Shown in pieces: positions 1 to 7,787 of a stretch of 61,847 nucleotides of DNA. A program made the position numbers and the translations under genes. This DNA comes from an uncultured bacterium (lineage in GTDB: Bacteria > Cyanobacteriota > Vampirovibrionia > Gastranaerophilales > Gastranaerophilaceae). The notes beneath the pieces are model-generated. The model made no database searches. It had not been told where the DNA came from and saw only the letters and a list, made by a program, of their open reading frames with translations. The DNA lies in the NCBI GenBank assembly GCA_902475545.1, contig CABRZP010000012.1, positions 1 to 61,847 of the forward strand, written 5' to 3'. Every line of letters begins with the position of its first letter. The stretch's first letter is position 1.

Positions 1-84
1 AGGGTTTTAATAGATTAGGAAGGTTCGGAAACGTAGTTTCTGATAACTCGAACCATTTAATCATACGTGTTTTCTTTTCTTTCC

Positions 85-132
85 GCCAATTTCTTTTTCT
101 TTTGCATTGCAATCAAAAGAAAAGAAATTGGC
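85..132. repeat. near-perfect 19-bp inverted repeat
   Basis: Two arms of 19-20 bp (85-104 and 114-132) pair along their whole length with one bulged T, around a 9-base loop. They begin and end with GCCAAT and ATTGGC. The repeat lies about 35 bp past the stop of the minus-strand MCE gene. No T-run follows either arm, so it does not look like a standard intrinsic terminator. It may be a dispersed palindromic element or a 3' end-stabilising hairpin. Upstream, 21-54 holds a weaker GGTTCG...CGAACC pairing with an inner GAAAC/GTTTC. Bases 1-165 show no credible gene. Confidence 0.6.
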
Positions 133-165
133 AAAAGCTATGTCTATAATATATGTTATTACCCC

Positions 166-1062
166 TTAGCTCATTGGTTTGCCAAAAATTATTCTTGCTC
201 CGCCAAATTTTTTCTGCAATGTTTTCTTTACTCCGACAATAATATCATTAACATTGCAAACAACCATTTGAACTGCATCAATTAATACACTTAACTTCGG
301 CACCAGTACTGAGAAATCAGAACTGGTTTTATTAAAATTACCTGAAATTGATATAAAGTCTTTTGATGAATATGCAAAATTAGAAGTTATTTGCTCAAGA
401 TTATTAACACTGTTTCTTATCGTTTTACGTGTAACTTCATCATTTACCTTACCTGACAAATCTTTAAGACTCCAGGTAGTAGCTTCCAGATTCAACATAC
501 TGTTTTTCAGATAAGTTGTAGATTCATGAATATTGTCTCTATTTTCAGCAAGAATATCTGTTATCAAATCAAACAATTCAGTTAACGAGTCCGTTGCTTT
601 AGCAGCTGAACTCAACAGGTTTTCACCTTTTTCTGATAAATCGTCAAGGTGTGCCTGATTTATATCTGAAATACCGCTAAAAGTAAACCCGGATTCACCC
701 TTAATTGTATCACCCGTTCTAATATATTTAATCATCGGAGCTGATGGATATATCAGATCAACATATTTTGTATCTTCATCATAATTTTTAATACGGGCTG
801 TTATATTTTTTGGTAAATGTAATCCTCGTTGATTAAGTGTTATATATAAATATGTTTTTTTAAAATCCTTAGAAATTTTTAATTTATTTGTTGAACCCAG
901 TTTATAACCTTTATAATATACCCCCATTCTTGAAGGCATTGGATCCATTTTCCGAAATTCAACTCTTATATAGGTATGAGTAAAATAATTTACTACAATC
1001 CCGCCAAATATCAAAATCAAAAGTAAAAATGATAAAATTTTTCCAATAGTTAAATTGCTCAT
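166..1062 (-). CDS. MlaD/MCE-domain lipid transport protein
   Basis: Predicted periplasmic substrate-binding component of an MCE (Mla-type) phospholipid transport system. One N-terminal membrane helix (about residues 7-27) is followed by a single MCE domain (about 31-125, with the MGVYYKGYKLG segment typical of the fold). A long helical C-terminal region (about 140-275) could form the hydrophobic tunnel seen in other MCE proteins. The length of 298 aa is normal for a single-MCE protein. The ABC ATPase and permease (MlaF/MlaE) are not in this window; they may lie elsewhere. It is 50 bp downstream of folP. I see no clear Shine-Dalgarno sequence at this start. The family call is firm; the transported lipid is inferred. 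Confidence 0.85.
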   Translation of the reverse strand: MSNLTIGKILSFLLLILIFGGIVVNYFTHTYIRVEFRKMDPMPSRMGVYYKGYKLGSTNKLKISKDFKKTYLYITLNQRGLHLPKNITARIKNYDEDTKYVDLIYPSAPMIKYIRTGDTIKGESGFTFSGISDINQAHLDDLSEKGENLLSSAAKATDSLTELFDLITDILAENRDNIHESTTYLKNSMLNLEATTWSLKDLSGKVNDEVTRKTIRNSVNNLEQITSNFAYSSKDFISISGNFNKTSSDFSVLVPKLSVLIDAVQMVVCNVNDIIVGVKKTLQKKFGGARIIFGKPMS

Positions 1063-1112
1063 AATATAAATATTATTAAGCCAAGAAAAATTTTATAAAT
1101 TGAACAGGTGAT

Positions 1113-2252
1113 TTAATTCAAAATATCCTGAAACTTTTTGTGAATTTTAACATTATGAACTCTAAGATAATCAATATCTTCATTAATCAAAATACTACCT
1201 AATGCTAATGAATAAAGATCTTTTTCTTCGTTGTCTGAATTTTGTAGTTCTAACAAGCTTTTTCTTGAAAGCCCTATTAACACAGGACACCCGATTGTTT
1301 TAAATTCTTTCCAACGTTTAATTATCTCAACATTATGTTCTTTTGTCTTACCAAATCCAATCCCCGGATCAACAATAATATTCTCTTTTTTTATACCGTT
1401 AGAAATAGCAAAATCCACTTTTCTTTTCATATTAAAATAAATTTCATCCATTAAATTTTCATAGTACGGATTATTCTGCATATTTTCAGGGTCTCCCTGA
1501 GAATGCTGAAGTATAATTTTAACTTCCGGATTATCTGCAATAACATTAACCATTTCTGCGTCATAATCAAAACCGGAAACATCATTAATAATATTTGCAC
1601 CAAGTTCTATGCATTTTTGAGCAACTTTTGCACTTCTTGTATCTATACTAATAGGAACAGAAATATCATTAGATTTGATATATTCCATAATCGGAACCAA
1701 CTTATCCAACTGTTCATCAGCACTAATTGCTTGAGAATACGGCTTTGTAGATTCTGCCCCAATATCAATAATATCTGCTCCCTCTGCAATTAGCTCTTGC
1801 AAATGTTTTACAGAATCTTCAAAATTAAAATACTTACCGCCATCTGAAAAAGAATTTTTCGTAACATTTAATATGCCCATTATTTTTGTTTTTTCAGAGC
1901 CGGAATATTCGCAAAATTGTTTTATGGATTGCCCAAGATATTTCAAACCAAACGGTTGATACTGCAATTTATCAGCTATTTTTCTCAATTCAGATATACT
2001 GCCGCCCAATATACAGTTTGAAATATCAACTTTGCCGGTTATAACCTCTCTATGAGTTCCACATTCAGCACCAACAGATATAGCGGTTTGTTTTAAAATA
2101 TTAGCCTGAGCAGGGGATAAATTATATATCTTGAGATTTTTATACTGAAATTTATCCTTGGCTTTATTGGTATATGTTTTGTCAAAACCAATATTTTCAA
2201 GTTCTTTTTCTAAGTCTGTATTTGATAATTCTTTTAGTAAAAAATCGTGCAT
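1113..2252 (-). CDS. folP: dihydropteroate synthase (long form)
   Basis: Condenses p-aminobenzoate with 6-hydroxymethyl-dihydropterin pyrophosphate in folate synthesis. The TIM-barrel core begins near residue 122. Its signatures are GILNVTKNSFSDGG (126-139), DIGAESTKP, SIDTRSA, DPGIGFGK, GLSRKS and the C-terminal RVHNV. Two positions differ from the usual consensus: TKNSFSDGG for TPDSFSDGG, and HNV for HDV. About 120 extra N-terminal residues carry an ANILKQ...QPFGLKYLG domain, which I recall from other ~400-aa bacterial forms. The start has no obvious ribosome binding site. No other folate gene is adjacent. Confidence 0.93.
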   Translation of the reverse strand: MHDFLLKELSNTDLEKELENIGFDKTYTNKAKDKFQYKNLKIYNLSPAQANILKQTAISVGAECGTHREVITGKVDISNCILGGSISELRKIADKLQYQPFGLKYLGQSIKQFCEYSGSEKTKIMGILNVTKNSFSDGGKYFNFEDSVKHLQELIAEGADIIDIGAESTKPYSQAISADEQLDKLVPIMEYIKSNDISVPISIDTRSAKVAQKCIELGANIINDVSGFDYDAEMVNVIADNPEVKIILQHSQGDPENMQNNPYYENLMDEIYFNMKRKVDFAISNGIKKENIIVDPGIGFGKTKEHNVEIIKRWKEFKTIGCPVLIGLSRKSLLELQNSDNEEKDLYSLALGSILINEDIDYLRVHNVKIHKKFQDILN

Positions 2253-2298
2253 AACTGTAGTTTAGCACGACTTTTTATATTTCTCAATTATTTTATTA

Positions 2299-2766
2299 TT
2301 ACGCAATAGATTTAAAATCGTTTATTTGCTGTTTAAAATCATCTACAGCAATTGCTCCGGTTTTTACAGCTTTATTTACACCGGTTACAAGCACAAAGAA
2401 CGCTAATGCTCCGCCTAAAAATCCTGCACAATGTCTTAAAAGCGGAAATCTTGTCATTATATCTTTAGTATAAAATTTAACATTTGCATTAAAATTTTTA
2501 AATAACTTAGAAAGTGTTCCTGTAGTTTTATTAACAGATTGAGTTGTACGTTGGGTTGTCTGCATCATTTTTTGCAAAGCTTTTTCGCCAGCCTCGGCTG
2601 ACAAACCACGTTTACTTGCAAGTTTTGTAGTTTGAGAAAGCCCTGCAGCACCACCAACACCTGCCGCAACTTGTTCTTGCTTTTCCTTACGGTTTTGATT
2701 TTCACGTAACTTATTAGCCGTTTGAGACATACCTTGAGATGATTTTACCGGATCAATAGCAACCAT
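2299..2766 (-). CDS. hypothetical protein with one membrane segment
   Basis: Not recognised. 155 aa. The N-terminal half is Gln/Ala/Lys-rich and low in complexity, with likely coiled coil around 15-35. Polar helices follow, then a hydrophobic stretch near residues 112-133 (GFLGGALAFFVLVTGV) and a short polar tail. The gene lies 2 bp after the preceding 262-aa gene, so the two are almost certainly cotranscribed and translationally coupled. The partner also has a Gly/Ala-rich segment. The pair may form a membrane-associated complex, but no function can be assigned. Confidence 0.7.
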   Translation of the reverse strand: MVAIDPVKSSQGMSQTANKLRENQNRKEKQEQVAAGVGGAAGLSQTTKLASKRGLSAEAGEKALQKMMQTTQRTTQSVNKTTGTLSKLFKNFNANVKFYTKDIMTRFPLLRHCAGFLGGALAFFVLVTGVNKAVKTGAIAVDDFKQQINDFKSIA

Positions 2767-2768
2767 AT

Positions 2769-3557
2769 CTATTCTTCCTCATCATCTAATTCATAATCTT
2801 CAGCAAAATCATCGCCGATATCATCATAATTCTCATCAGCGACTTTACTTTGATTATCTTTCTCATTAACTTTTGTTGTAGCATTATAAGCACCGGCAGC
2901 ACCGGCACCTACACCTAAAGTTGTTGAGGTTGCTTTTGTTGCTTTGTCATAAACTTCACTAGCTTTAGCTCCTTTAAACGGTTTTGTAATGAAGTTTACT
3001 ACAGCTTTTATACCTTTACCAATATATTCAAAACCTTTAACAATATATTTTCCAACTGAATTTTGATTCATTTTTTCAGTTATTTTAGCTAATTTTTCAG
3101 AAAAAGCTACACCAAAACTTGAAGTTTTAAGTTTTTCAACTCCTTTAGAAACAACTTCTCCAACTTTTTTAAATCCTTTTGAGAGTTTCTCTCCAAATGG
3201 AGTTAAAACTTCTTGAGCATGTTTTCCTGCTACTTCTTCAACATTTTTTACGACAGAAGACTTGATAACTTTAGAACCTTTACTTGCACCCCAAGCAACA
3301 GCCCAACCTTCAAGTAAAGCCTCTGAAATAACTCTAAAACCTTTTAAAACTTTTTTCATAAAGTCAGGTGTATGTTCATCATTTATAGATTTATCAAATT
3401 CCCTAATTTGCGATTTATAAAATTTAGATTTCTCGTTATATAAATCTTCTGTAATATCACCATCAAAAAGCGAACCGGCAACACCATTTTCCTCTCCTCG
3501 AAAATGAATTGGTCTTTTGTTTGAATAATTTACAACATTAGGTTGAATTGTTAACAT
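2769..3557 (-). CDS. hypothetical lineage-specific protein, acidic tail
   Basis: Not recognised. 262 aa, preceded by a GGGG-containing ribosome binding site. The N-terminus contains an IHFRGEEN segment; short I-x-F-R/K-G tags near the N-terminus recur, as I recall, in Melainabacteria-type proteins of unknown function. The middle is Lys-rich and amphipathic, with repeated FxKxGExxSKGxEKL-like helices (about 125-190). A Gly/Ala stretch near 215-225 comes next, and then a strongly acidic C-terminus (DDIGDDFAEDYELDDEEE). It is cotranscribed with the 155-aa gene downstream. The function is unknown. Confidence 0.7.
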   Translation of the reverse strand: MLTIQPNVVNYSNKRPIHFRGEENGVAGSLFDGDITEDLYNEKSKFYKSQIREFDKSINDEHTPDFMKKVLKGFRVISEALLEGWAVAWGASKGSKVIKSSVVKNVEEVAGKHAQEVLTPFGEKLSKGFKKVGEVVSKGVEKLKTSSFGVAFSEKLAKITEKMNQNSVGKYIVKGFEYIGKGIKAVVNFITKPFKGAKASEVYDKATKATSTTLGVGAGAAGAYNATTKVNEKDNQSKVADENYDDIGDDFAEDYELDDEEE

Positions 3558-3677
3558 ACTATTACCCCACTACCTTCAATAGTTTCTGGTCGTATAATAC
3601 AGCTAAAAAATATTTTTTGCTAAACTATTTAAGATGCATTAACAAAATGTTACATTCTGCACCTTTATTATCCCACA

Positions 3678-4613
3678 TTAACACGCATTTGTAAAGTGTT
3701 TTGCCCCTTGATAAGAATTTCTTTTAATAAATTCTCTATCAATTTTATTAAGACAATCCAGTTTTGCACCAAGCCAACGCGGAGCTATTAAATTTTTCTT
3801 TAAACCGTTACCGGCAAGTCTGTGAATCGTCGTATCGGCAGGTAAAATTTCAAGAAAATCACAACAAAGTTTTACATACTCTTCTTCTGACATAAAATCA
3901 ATTTCACCGGCTTCATAAAGCCGTGATAATTTTGTATTTTGAAGTGCACAAAGCATGTGAATTTTTACACCATCAACTTTTAAATCTGCAAGCTTTTGAG
4001 CTGTCTGCAAAATTTCATCACGAGTTTCCCATAAGCCAAAAATCACATGAACACAAACATTTATCCCTTTTTCTTTTGTTTGTTCATAAGCTTTGAGAAA
4101 ACAATCAAAATCATGACCTCGATTTATTTTCAAAAGAGTCTTATCATGAATTGATTGTAAACCATACTCAACCCATGTATAATAATCCTTTCCTATATCA
4201 GAAATCAAATCTAACTTTTCTTCATCAACACAATCAGGGCGAGTTCCAATAGAAAGTCCTATTACATCAGGATGTTTCAGTGCTGATTTATAGATTTTTT
4301 CAAGTTCTTGAACAGGTTTATATGTATTTGTATAAGCCTGAAAATAAGACATGAATTTTTCTGCTTTAAATCTATTATGAAGGGTTTCAGCACCAATTTT
4401 AACCTGTTCTTCTATAGACAAAAGGTTTGAGTGTGCTTGAGAAAAACTACCGCCGTCATCACAGAAAATACAACCGCCTGTGGATATTGTTCCGTCCCTG
4501 TTTGGACATGAAAAACCTGCATCAAGAGTAATCTTATATACCTTTGCTCCAAACCGATTTTTTAAATATGCACTGAACTGGTTGTATCTTTTGTCTGTAT
4601 TATTAAAAAACAT
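3678..4613 (-). CDS. radical SAM protein, YhcC/TIGR01212 family
   Basis: A 311-aa radical SAM enzyme. Cys36, Cys48 and Cys51 (CPNRDGTISTGGCIFC) form the 4Fe-4S/SAM site with the long first spacer (C-x11-C-x2-C) typical of the YhcC group. Other family landmarks are FQAYTNTY, SIGTRPDC, WVEYGLQS and GVKIHML. The substrate of the family is not firmly established. The gene starts 2 bp after the stop of a 57-aa zinc-ribbon protein with which it is probably coexpressed from the promoter at 4821-4849. The length is normal and all key residues are present. Confidence 0.9.
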   Translation of the reverse strand: MFFNNTDKRYNQFSAYLKNRFGAKVYKITLDAGFSCPNRDGTISTGGCIFCDDGGSFSQAHSNLLSIEEQVKIGAETLHNRFKAEKFMSYFQAYTNTYKPVQELEKIYKSALKHPDVIGLSIGTRPDCVDEEKLDLISDIGKDYYTWVEYGLQSIHDKTLLKINRGHDFDCFLKAYEQTKEKGINVCVHVIFGLWETRDEILQTAQKLADLKVDGVKIHMLCALQNTKLSRLYEAGEIDFMSEEEYVKLCCDFLEILPADTTIHRLAGNGLKKNLIAPRWLGAKLDCLNKIDREFIKRNSYQGAKHFTNAC

Positions 4614-4615
4614 TT

Positions 4616-4789
4616 TTATTTTTGTTCGTCTTCATCATTATCATAAATCGGATAAACATAATGTTCACCACAATTAGGACAAACAACTTCCTGCTGTTTA
4701 CCATCTTCTAATTTTGCAACTTCAAACAAGCATTTACATCCTGATTGAACACATCTTACTGCCCATGTTGGTCTTATAAGTCTTGCCAT
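4616..4789 (-). CDS. 57-aa zinc-ribbon-like protein
   Basis: A small gene starting MARLIRPTWAVRCVQSGCKC and ending DNDEDEQK, preceded by a GAGGG ribosome binding site 8 bases before the ATG. Cysteines occur as CxxxxCxC (residues 13, 18 and 20) and as a CPNC knuckle near residue 42, consistent with one zinc ribbon. The tail is acidic. It sits immediately upstream of the YhcC-type radical SAM gene and downstream of a good promoter. It could be a nucleic-acid-binding or partner protein, but no function is assigned. Confidence 0.75.
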   Translation of the reverse strand: MARLIRPTWAVRCVQSGCKCLFEVAKLEDGKQQEVVCPNCGEHYVYPIYDNDEDEQK

Positions 4790-4820
4790 AATTTAACCCT
4801 CATATCTTCTATACAAGTAG

Positions 4821-4849
4821 ATTTTATCACTTATCTGACGAAGTTGCAA
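4821..4849 (-). promoter_or_regulatory. sigma70-type promoter for the zinc-ribbon/radical SAM pair
   Basis: On the minus strand TTGCAA (4844-4849) and TAAAAT (4821-4826) are separated by exactly 17 bp. The predicted start of transcription is about 25 bp ahead of the 57-aa gene. The -35 box departs from the consensus at two positions. Confidence 0.55.
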
Positions 4850-4874
4850 GTATATAATCCGCTAAAATCCGACA

Positions 4875-6158
4875 TTATTTATAAACTTCATCATCCCAGT
4901 ATTCAAGTTCAAGTTTTCCAACAATAATAGTATCTCCGTTTTGAACTCCAAGATGCTTCAACTCATCCATAATACCCATACTTATCATAATATTTTGGAA
5001 ACGAATAACTTGTTCTGTACTTCTGGAATCTGTCACCTGCGAAATTCTTATTATTCTTCCACCTGTAACAAGATATGTATCTTTATTTAATTTATGAACT
5101 TCCCAATAACCATCATCATTGTTTGTAGCTTCAAAATCTTCTTCAACCACAACATCAGAAACAGGTTTTTCAATAGTATCAACCTTGTGTTCTATTTCAT
5201 TTTTCAAAGGTTCTAAATTTTCACCGGTAACAGCAGATATACAAAAAACTTCTACTCCTAGTTGAACAAATTCATTCTTCAAATGTTCCAAAGTTTCTTC
5301 ATCAATTGAATCTATTTTATTAATTGCAACAATTTGATGAACTTTAGATAACTTTTCTGAATATTTTTTTAACTCTTCATTAATAATATTAAAATTTTTG
5401 ATAGGATCTATTTCTGTCCCATCTACAATATGAAGCAGTAAGCGACATCTTTCTACGTGTCTTAAGAAGTCATGTCCCAATCCGACACCCTCTGATGCAC
5501 CTTCTATCAATCCCGGAATATCTGCAATTACATACCCGTCACCATTATGTTTTCTCACAACTCCGAGATTTGGAACCAGAGTAGTAAAAGGATAATCTGC
5601 AATCTTCGGTTTTGCCGCAGATACTCGACTAATAAATGTAGATTTTCCGGCATTCGGCAAACCTAACAGACCAACATCAGCCAAAAGTTTTAACTCTAAT
5701 TGGAGTTCACGTTCAATCCCAGGTTCTCCCGGTTCACAATATTGAGGTGCTCTGTTTTGCGGAGTACAAAAATGAATATTTCCTCTGCCACCACGACCCC
5801 CTTGGGCAACCAGAACAGTCTGTTCATGGTAAGTTAAATCTGCAATAACATTCCCCGTTTTTAAATCTTTTACAATTGTTCCTGTTGGAACTTTTATATA
5901 CAAATCCTTTGCACTTTTTCCATGCATACTCTTTTTAAAACCGTTTTCACCGTTATCAGCTTTAAAAATTGATCGATAAGTAAAATCTAAAAGAGTAGAC
6001 AGACCTTCATCTGCAATAAGGTAAACACTTCCGCCTTTTCCGCCGTCTCCGCCGGCAGGTCCGCCTTTATCTACAAATTTTTCACGACGCCAGGCAACAA
6101 CACCGTTTCCGCCTTTACCTGAAGAAATTTTTATTTTTGCCTTATCAATAAATTGCAT
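4875..6158 (-). CDS. obgE: Obg/CgtA GTPase
   Basis: Essential ribosome-associated GTPase acting in 50S assembly and stress signalling. The Gly-rich Obg fold occupies about residues 1-158 (GGNGVVAWRREKFVDKGGP). The G domain follows, with P-loop GLPNAGKS (about 166-173), the switch DIPGLIEGA and base-specificity motif NKID, and then a C-terminal OCT domain from about 345 to 427. The ATG at 6158 is chosen because AAGGAT precedes it at the right distance and the protein then begins MQFIDKAKI as in the family. An in-frame extension to 6242 would run into the tRNA-His gene and is rejected. Confidence 0.96.
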   Translation of the reverse strand: MQFIDKAKIKISSGKGGNGVVAWRREKFVDKGGPAGGDGGKGGSVYLIADEGLSTLLDFTYRSIFKADNGENGFKKSMHGKSAKDLYIKVPTGTIVKDLKTGNVIADLTYHEQTVLVAQGGRGGRGNIHFCTPQNRAPQYCEPGEPGIERELQLELKLLADVGLLGLPNAGKSTFISRVSAAKPKIADYPFTTLVPNLGVVRKHNGDGYVIADIPGLIEGASEGVGLGHDFLRHVERCRLLLHIVDGTEIDPIKNFNIINEELKKYSEKLSKVHQIVAINKIDSIDEETLEHLKNEFVQLGVEVFCISAVTGENLEPLKNEIEHKVDTIEKPVSDVVVEEDFEATNNDDGYWEVHKLNKDTYLVTGGRIIRISQVTDSRSTEQVIRFQNIMISMGIMDELKHLGVQNGDTIIVGKLELEYWDDEVYK

Positions 6159-6175
6159 AGTGAAATCCTTATCAA

Positions 6176-6201
6176 TAAAAAAAGAGTCTATAAAAGACTC
6201 T
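6176..6201 (-). terminator. intrinsic terminator between tRNA-His and obgE
   Basis: Read on the minus strand, AGAGTCT and AGACTCT form a 7-bp stem with a 5-base loop, followed by seven T. It lies 10 bp after the tRNA and about 18 bp before the obgE start, so it ends the tRNA transcript. obgE must rely on readthrough or on a promoter that overlaps this region. Confidence 0.8.
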
Positions 6202-6210
6202 CTTAATAAA

Positions 6211-6287
6211 TGGGGCGCCTGATGGGATTCGAACCCATGCATATCGGAACCACAATCCGAGGTCTTAACCGCTTGACGACAGGCGCC
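6211..6287 (-). tRNA. tRNA-His (GTG)
   Basis: The minus-strand cloverleaf has anticodon GTG in loop TTGTGGT, closed by TCGGA/TCCGA. The T arm is GGGTTCGAATCCC. The acceptor stem has 8 bp, including the extra G-1:C73 pair diagnostic of tRNA-His (G at 6287, C at 6214). CCA is encoded at 6213-6211. A TTGATT/TATGAT promoter lies upstream and a terminator downstream. Confidence 0.97.
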
Positions 6288-6301
6288 ATCAATGTATGAC
6301 C

Positions 6302-6329
6302 ATCATACCAAAAAAAGGTTTAAAATCAA
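6302..6329 (-). promoter_or_regulatory. promoter of tRNA-His
   Basis: Minus strand: TTGATT (6324-6329), a 16-bp spacer and TATGAT (6302-6307). The tRNA begins 14 bp downstream, so little leader is predicted. Confidence 0.6.
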
Positions 6330-6338
6330 GTCTTAAAT

Positions 6339-6728
6339 TTAATATTTTCCAAATTTACAAGGATAATTTTCAGATTGTAAACATTCCATAATTTTTTGTC
6401 CGGTTCTTTCCGCAGCTTCGAAGCCGGAATAAGCTTTAAAAACTGTATAGGTAGCACCACTTCGAGTTAAGAAATTTAATTCATATTCAGTTACCATTCT
6501 CCTATAACCGCGACTTCCACGTCGAACCTGATAGCTATCAACAGTAGTTCCTATAATATCTTTAGGTAATAACAAATTTGTAGTACTTGAAAAATTATAA
6601 AAATTAGTACGCAATACTTTACAATAACTATATTGAGTTGCACACAATAATGACTCTTCTTTATTGATGAAAAATCCTGCACAAAGTAACATTATAATAA
6701 AAATGATAAATTCTGTCTTTTTACTCAT
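6339..6728 (-). CDS. small Cys-pair membrane-anchored protein, copy 3
   Basis: 129 aa of unknown function. An N-terminal hydrophobic helix (about residues 7-21) is followed by an extracytoplasmic domain. It shares with the gene at 7298-7684 the pattern CxxxYxYC..TNxF, then LPxDI...DSY, a YELNF strand and a terminal CxxSExYPC. This suggests a paralogous pair with two conserved disulfides. A GGAG ribosome binding site precedes the ATG by 4 bases. It is the last of three genes in tandem; the intergenic gaps are about 20-45 bp. Confidence 0.75.
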   Translation of the reverse strand: MSKKTEFIIFIIMLLCAGFFINKEESLLCATQYSYCKVLRTNFYNFSSTTNLLLPKDIIGTTVDSYQVRRGSRGYRRMVTEYELNFLTRSGATYTVFKAYSGFEAAERTGQKIMECLQSENYPCKFGKY

Positions 6729-6748
6729 AACACTCCTACTTTAAATTA

Positions 6749-7252
6749 TTATTGAACAAATTCGTAAGAAAAGCTTTGCGGAATTTCGTTATTTTCCGCA
6801 GGTGTAGTTTGCCATTCTTTAATTCGTGCCTTTAATTGAGAAGCTAAATGTGCGGCATCAGATTCATTTTTATATTGTGTAACATAAGATTCAATATTAT
6901 TATCACCAGTCATATAAACACTATAAACCTGATTTTCTTTTCTTGATATAACATCTTTGATATCAAAAAACGGCATCAATTTCATTTTTTCAACTCTAGA
7001 AATTGGGATACGACACCCTCTGGAGCTGCCGTGATGCCTACCGGGAAGCAAGATATAATCCCAGCATATCACGTGCTGATATGAATAAACTTCCATTTGA
7101 CAACTACCCAAAGTTGAACAAGTAATCTTTTTTGGATGTTTATTCCAATAAGATACACTTTCTACAACCGGCATTAGGAACAGAATTAAAACAAAAATAG
7201 TTATTATAGGATGCTTAACAATAGAATCTCTAATATCTTCAAGAGTTATCAT
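6749..7252 (-). CDS. small membrane-anchored protein, divergent middle copy
   Basis: 167 aa, function unknown. A hydrophobic helix lies at about residues 16-32. It is followed by ITCSTLGSCQMEVYSY, resembling the CxxxYxYC entry of its two neighbours, and by a LPG segment where they have LPxDI. It lacks the C-terminal YPC motif and ends in a polar 30-residue tail. A GGAAGG ribosome binding site is present. It is probably a diverged member of the same small family, cotranscribed with both neighbours. Confidence 0.7.
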   Translation of the reverse strand: MITLEDIRDSIVKHPIITIFVLILFLMPVVESVSYWNKHPKKITCSTLGSCQMEVYSYQHVICWDYILLPGRHHGSSRGCRIPISRVEKMKLMPFFDIKDVISRKENQVYSVYMTGDNNIESYVTQYKNESDAAHLASQLKARIKEWQTTPAENNEIPQSFSYEFVQ

Positions 7253-7297
7253 AACAAAACCTTCCTGTTCAAATTATATATCTAACAAAATCTTTAT

Positions 7298-7684
7298 TTA
7301 GTAACCTCTTGCATCGACTACACAAGGGTATTTTTCGGATTTAAAACAATTCATTAACTGTTTCCCGAGTTGGTCAGTTTCTTCATAAGATCCCAAGTGT
7401 TTAACATCCCTGACATCCTCATTTTTAGAAACAAAATTTAATTTATATGAAGTATGATTATGTCGACCATGTGTATACGAATCAGTTCTTATCTCTTCAA
7501 TGTCGTTTGGAATAAAGAACTTTTCATAAATAGATATTTTAAAAATATTAGTTGTTATTATATTACAATAATTATATTTTGACGTACATTCAATCGATAC
7601 TTGTTTATACTCAAGAAGTATACCCAACAAAAAAAGTACGACAGACCAAAAAATTATTTGACCAATATTCATATTTTTATACAT
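7298..7684 (-). CDS. small Cys-pair membrane-anchored protein, copy 1
   Basis: 128 aa, function unknown. It has an N-terminal membrane helix (about 8-24), then IECTSKYNYC, TTNIF, PNDIEEIRTDSY, SYKLNF and the ending MNCFKSEKYPC. Each block has a counterpart in the 129-aa protein at 6339-6728. The four Cys fall in two C-x5/7-C pairs in the predicted extracytoplasmic part. A GGAG ribosome binding site lies 6 bases before the ATG. It is the first gene of the three-gene set. Confidence 0.75.
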   Translation of the reverse strand: MYKNMNIGQIIFWSVVLFLLGILLEYKQVSIECTSKYNYCNIITTNIFKISIYEKFFIPNDIEEIRTDSYTHGRHNHTSYKLNFVSKNEDVRDVKHLGSYEETDQLGKQLMNCFKSEKYPCVVDARGY

Positions 7685-7755
7685 CAGTTACTCCACTCTA
7701 AATAATCTTTTAGATTCAGATACATTATTATAAATCAAAACTCCATACTTCTTAT

Positions 7756-7780
7756 AGAAAAAGCTCCGTATTGGAGCTTT
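7756..7780 (-). terminator. intrinsic terminator of the response-regulator gene
   Basis: The minus strand forms AAAGCTCC/GGAGCTTT around a 5-base loop with a short T-run (TTTTTC). It lies 8 bp past the stop codon at 7788. Confidence 0.8.
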
Positions 7781-7787
7781 CTAATAA

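Noticed and set aside
1113..2252. N-terminal extension of FolP as a novel fusion
   Set aside because: I recall a similar ~120-aa domain (KQ...QPFGL) in other ~400-aa bacterial dihydropteroate synthases.
6159..6242. N-terminal extension of the obgE frame
   Set aside because: It runs into tRNA-His; a good ribosome binding site and the family N-terminus place the start at 6158.
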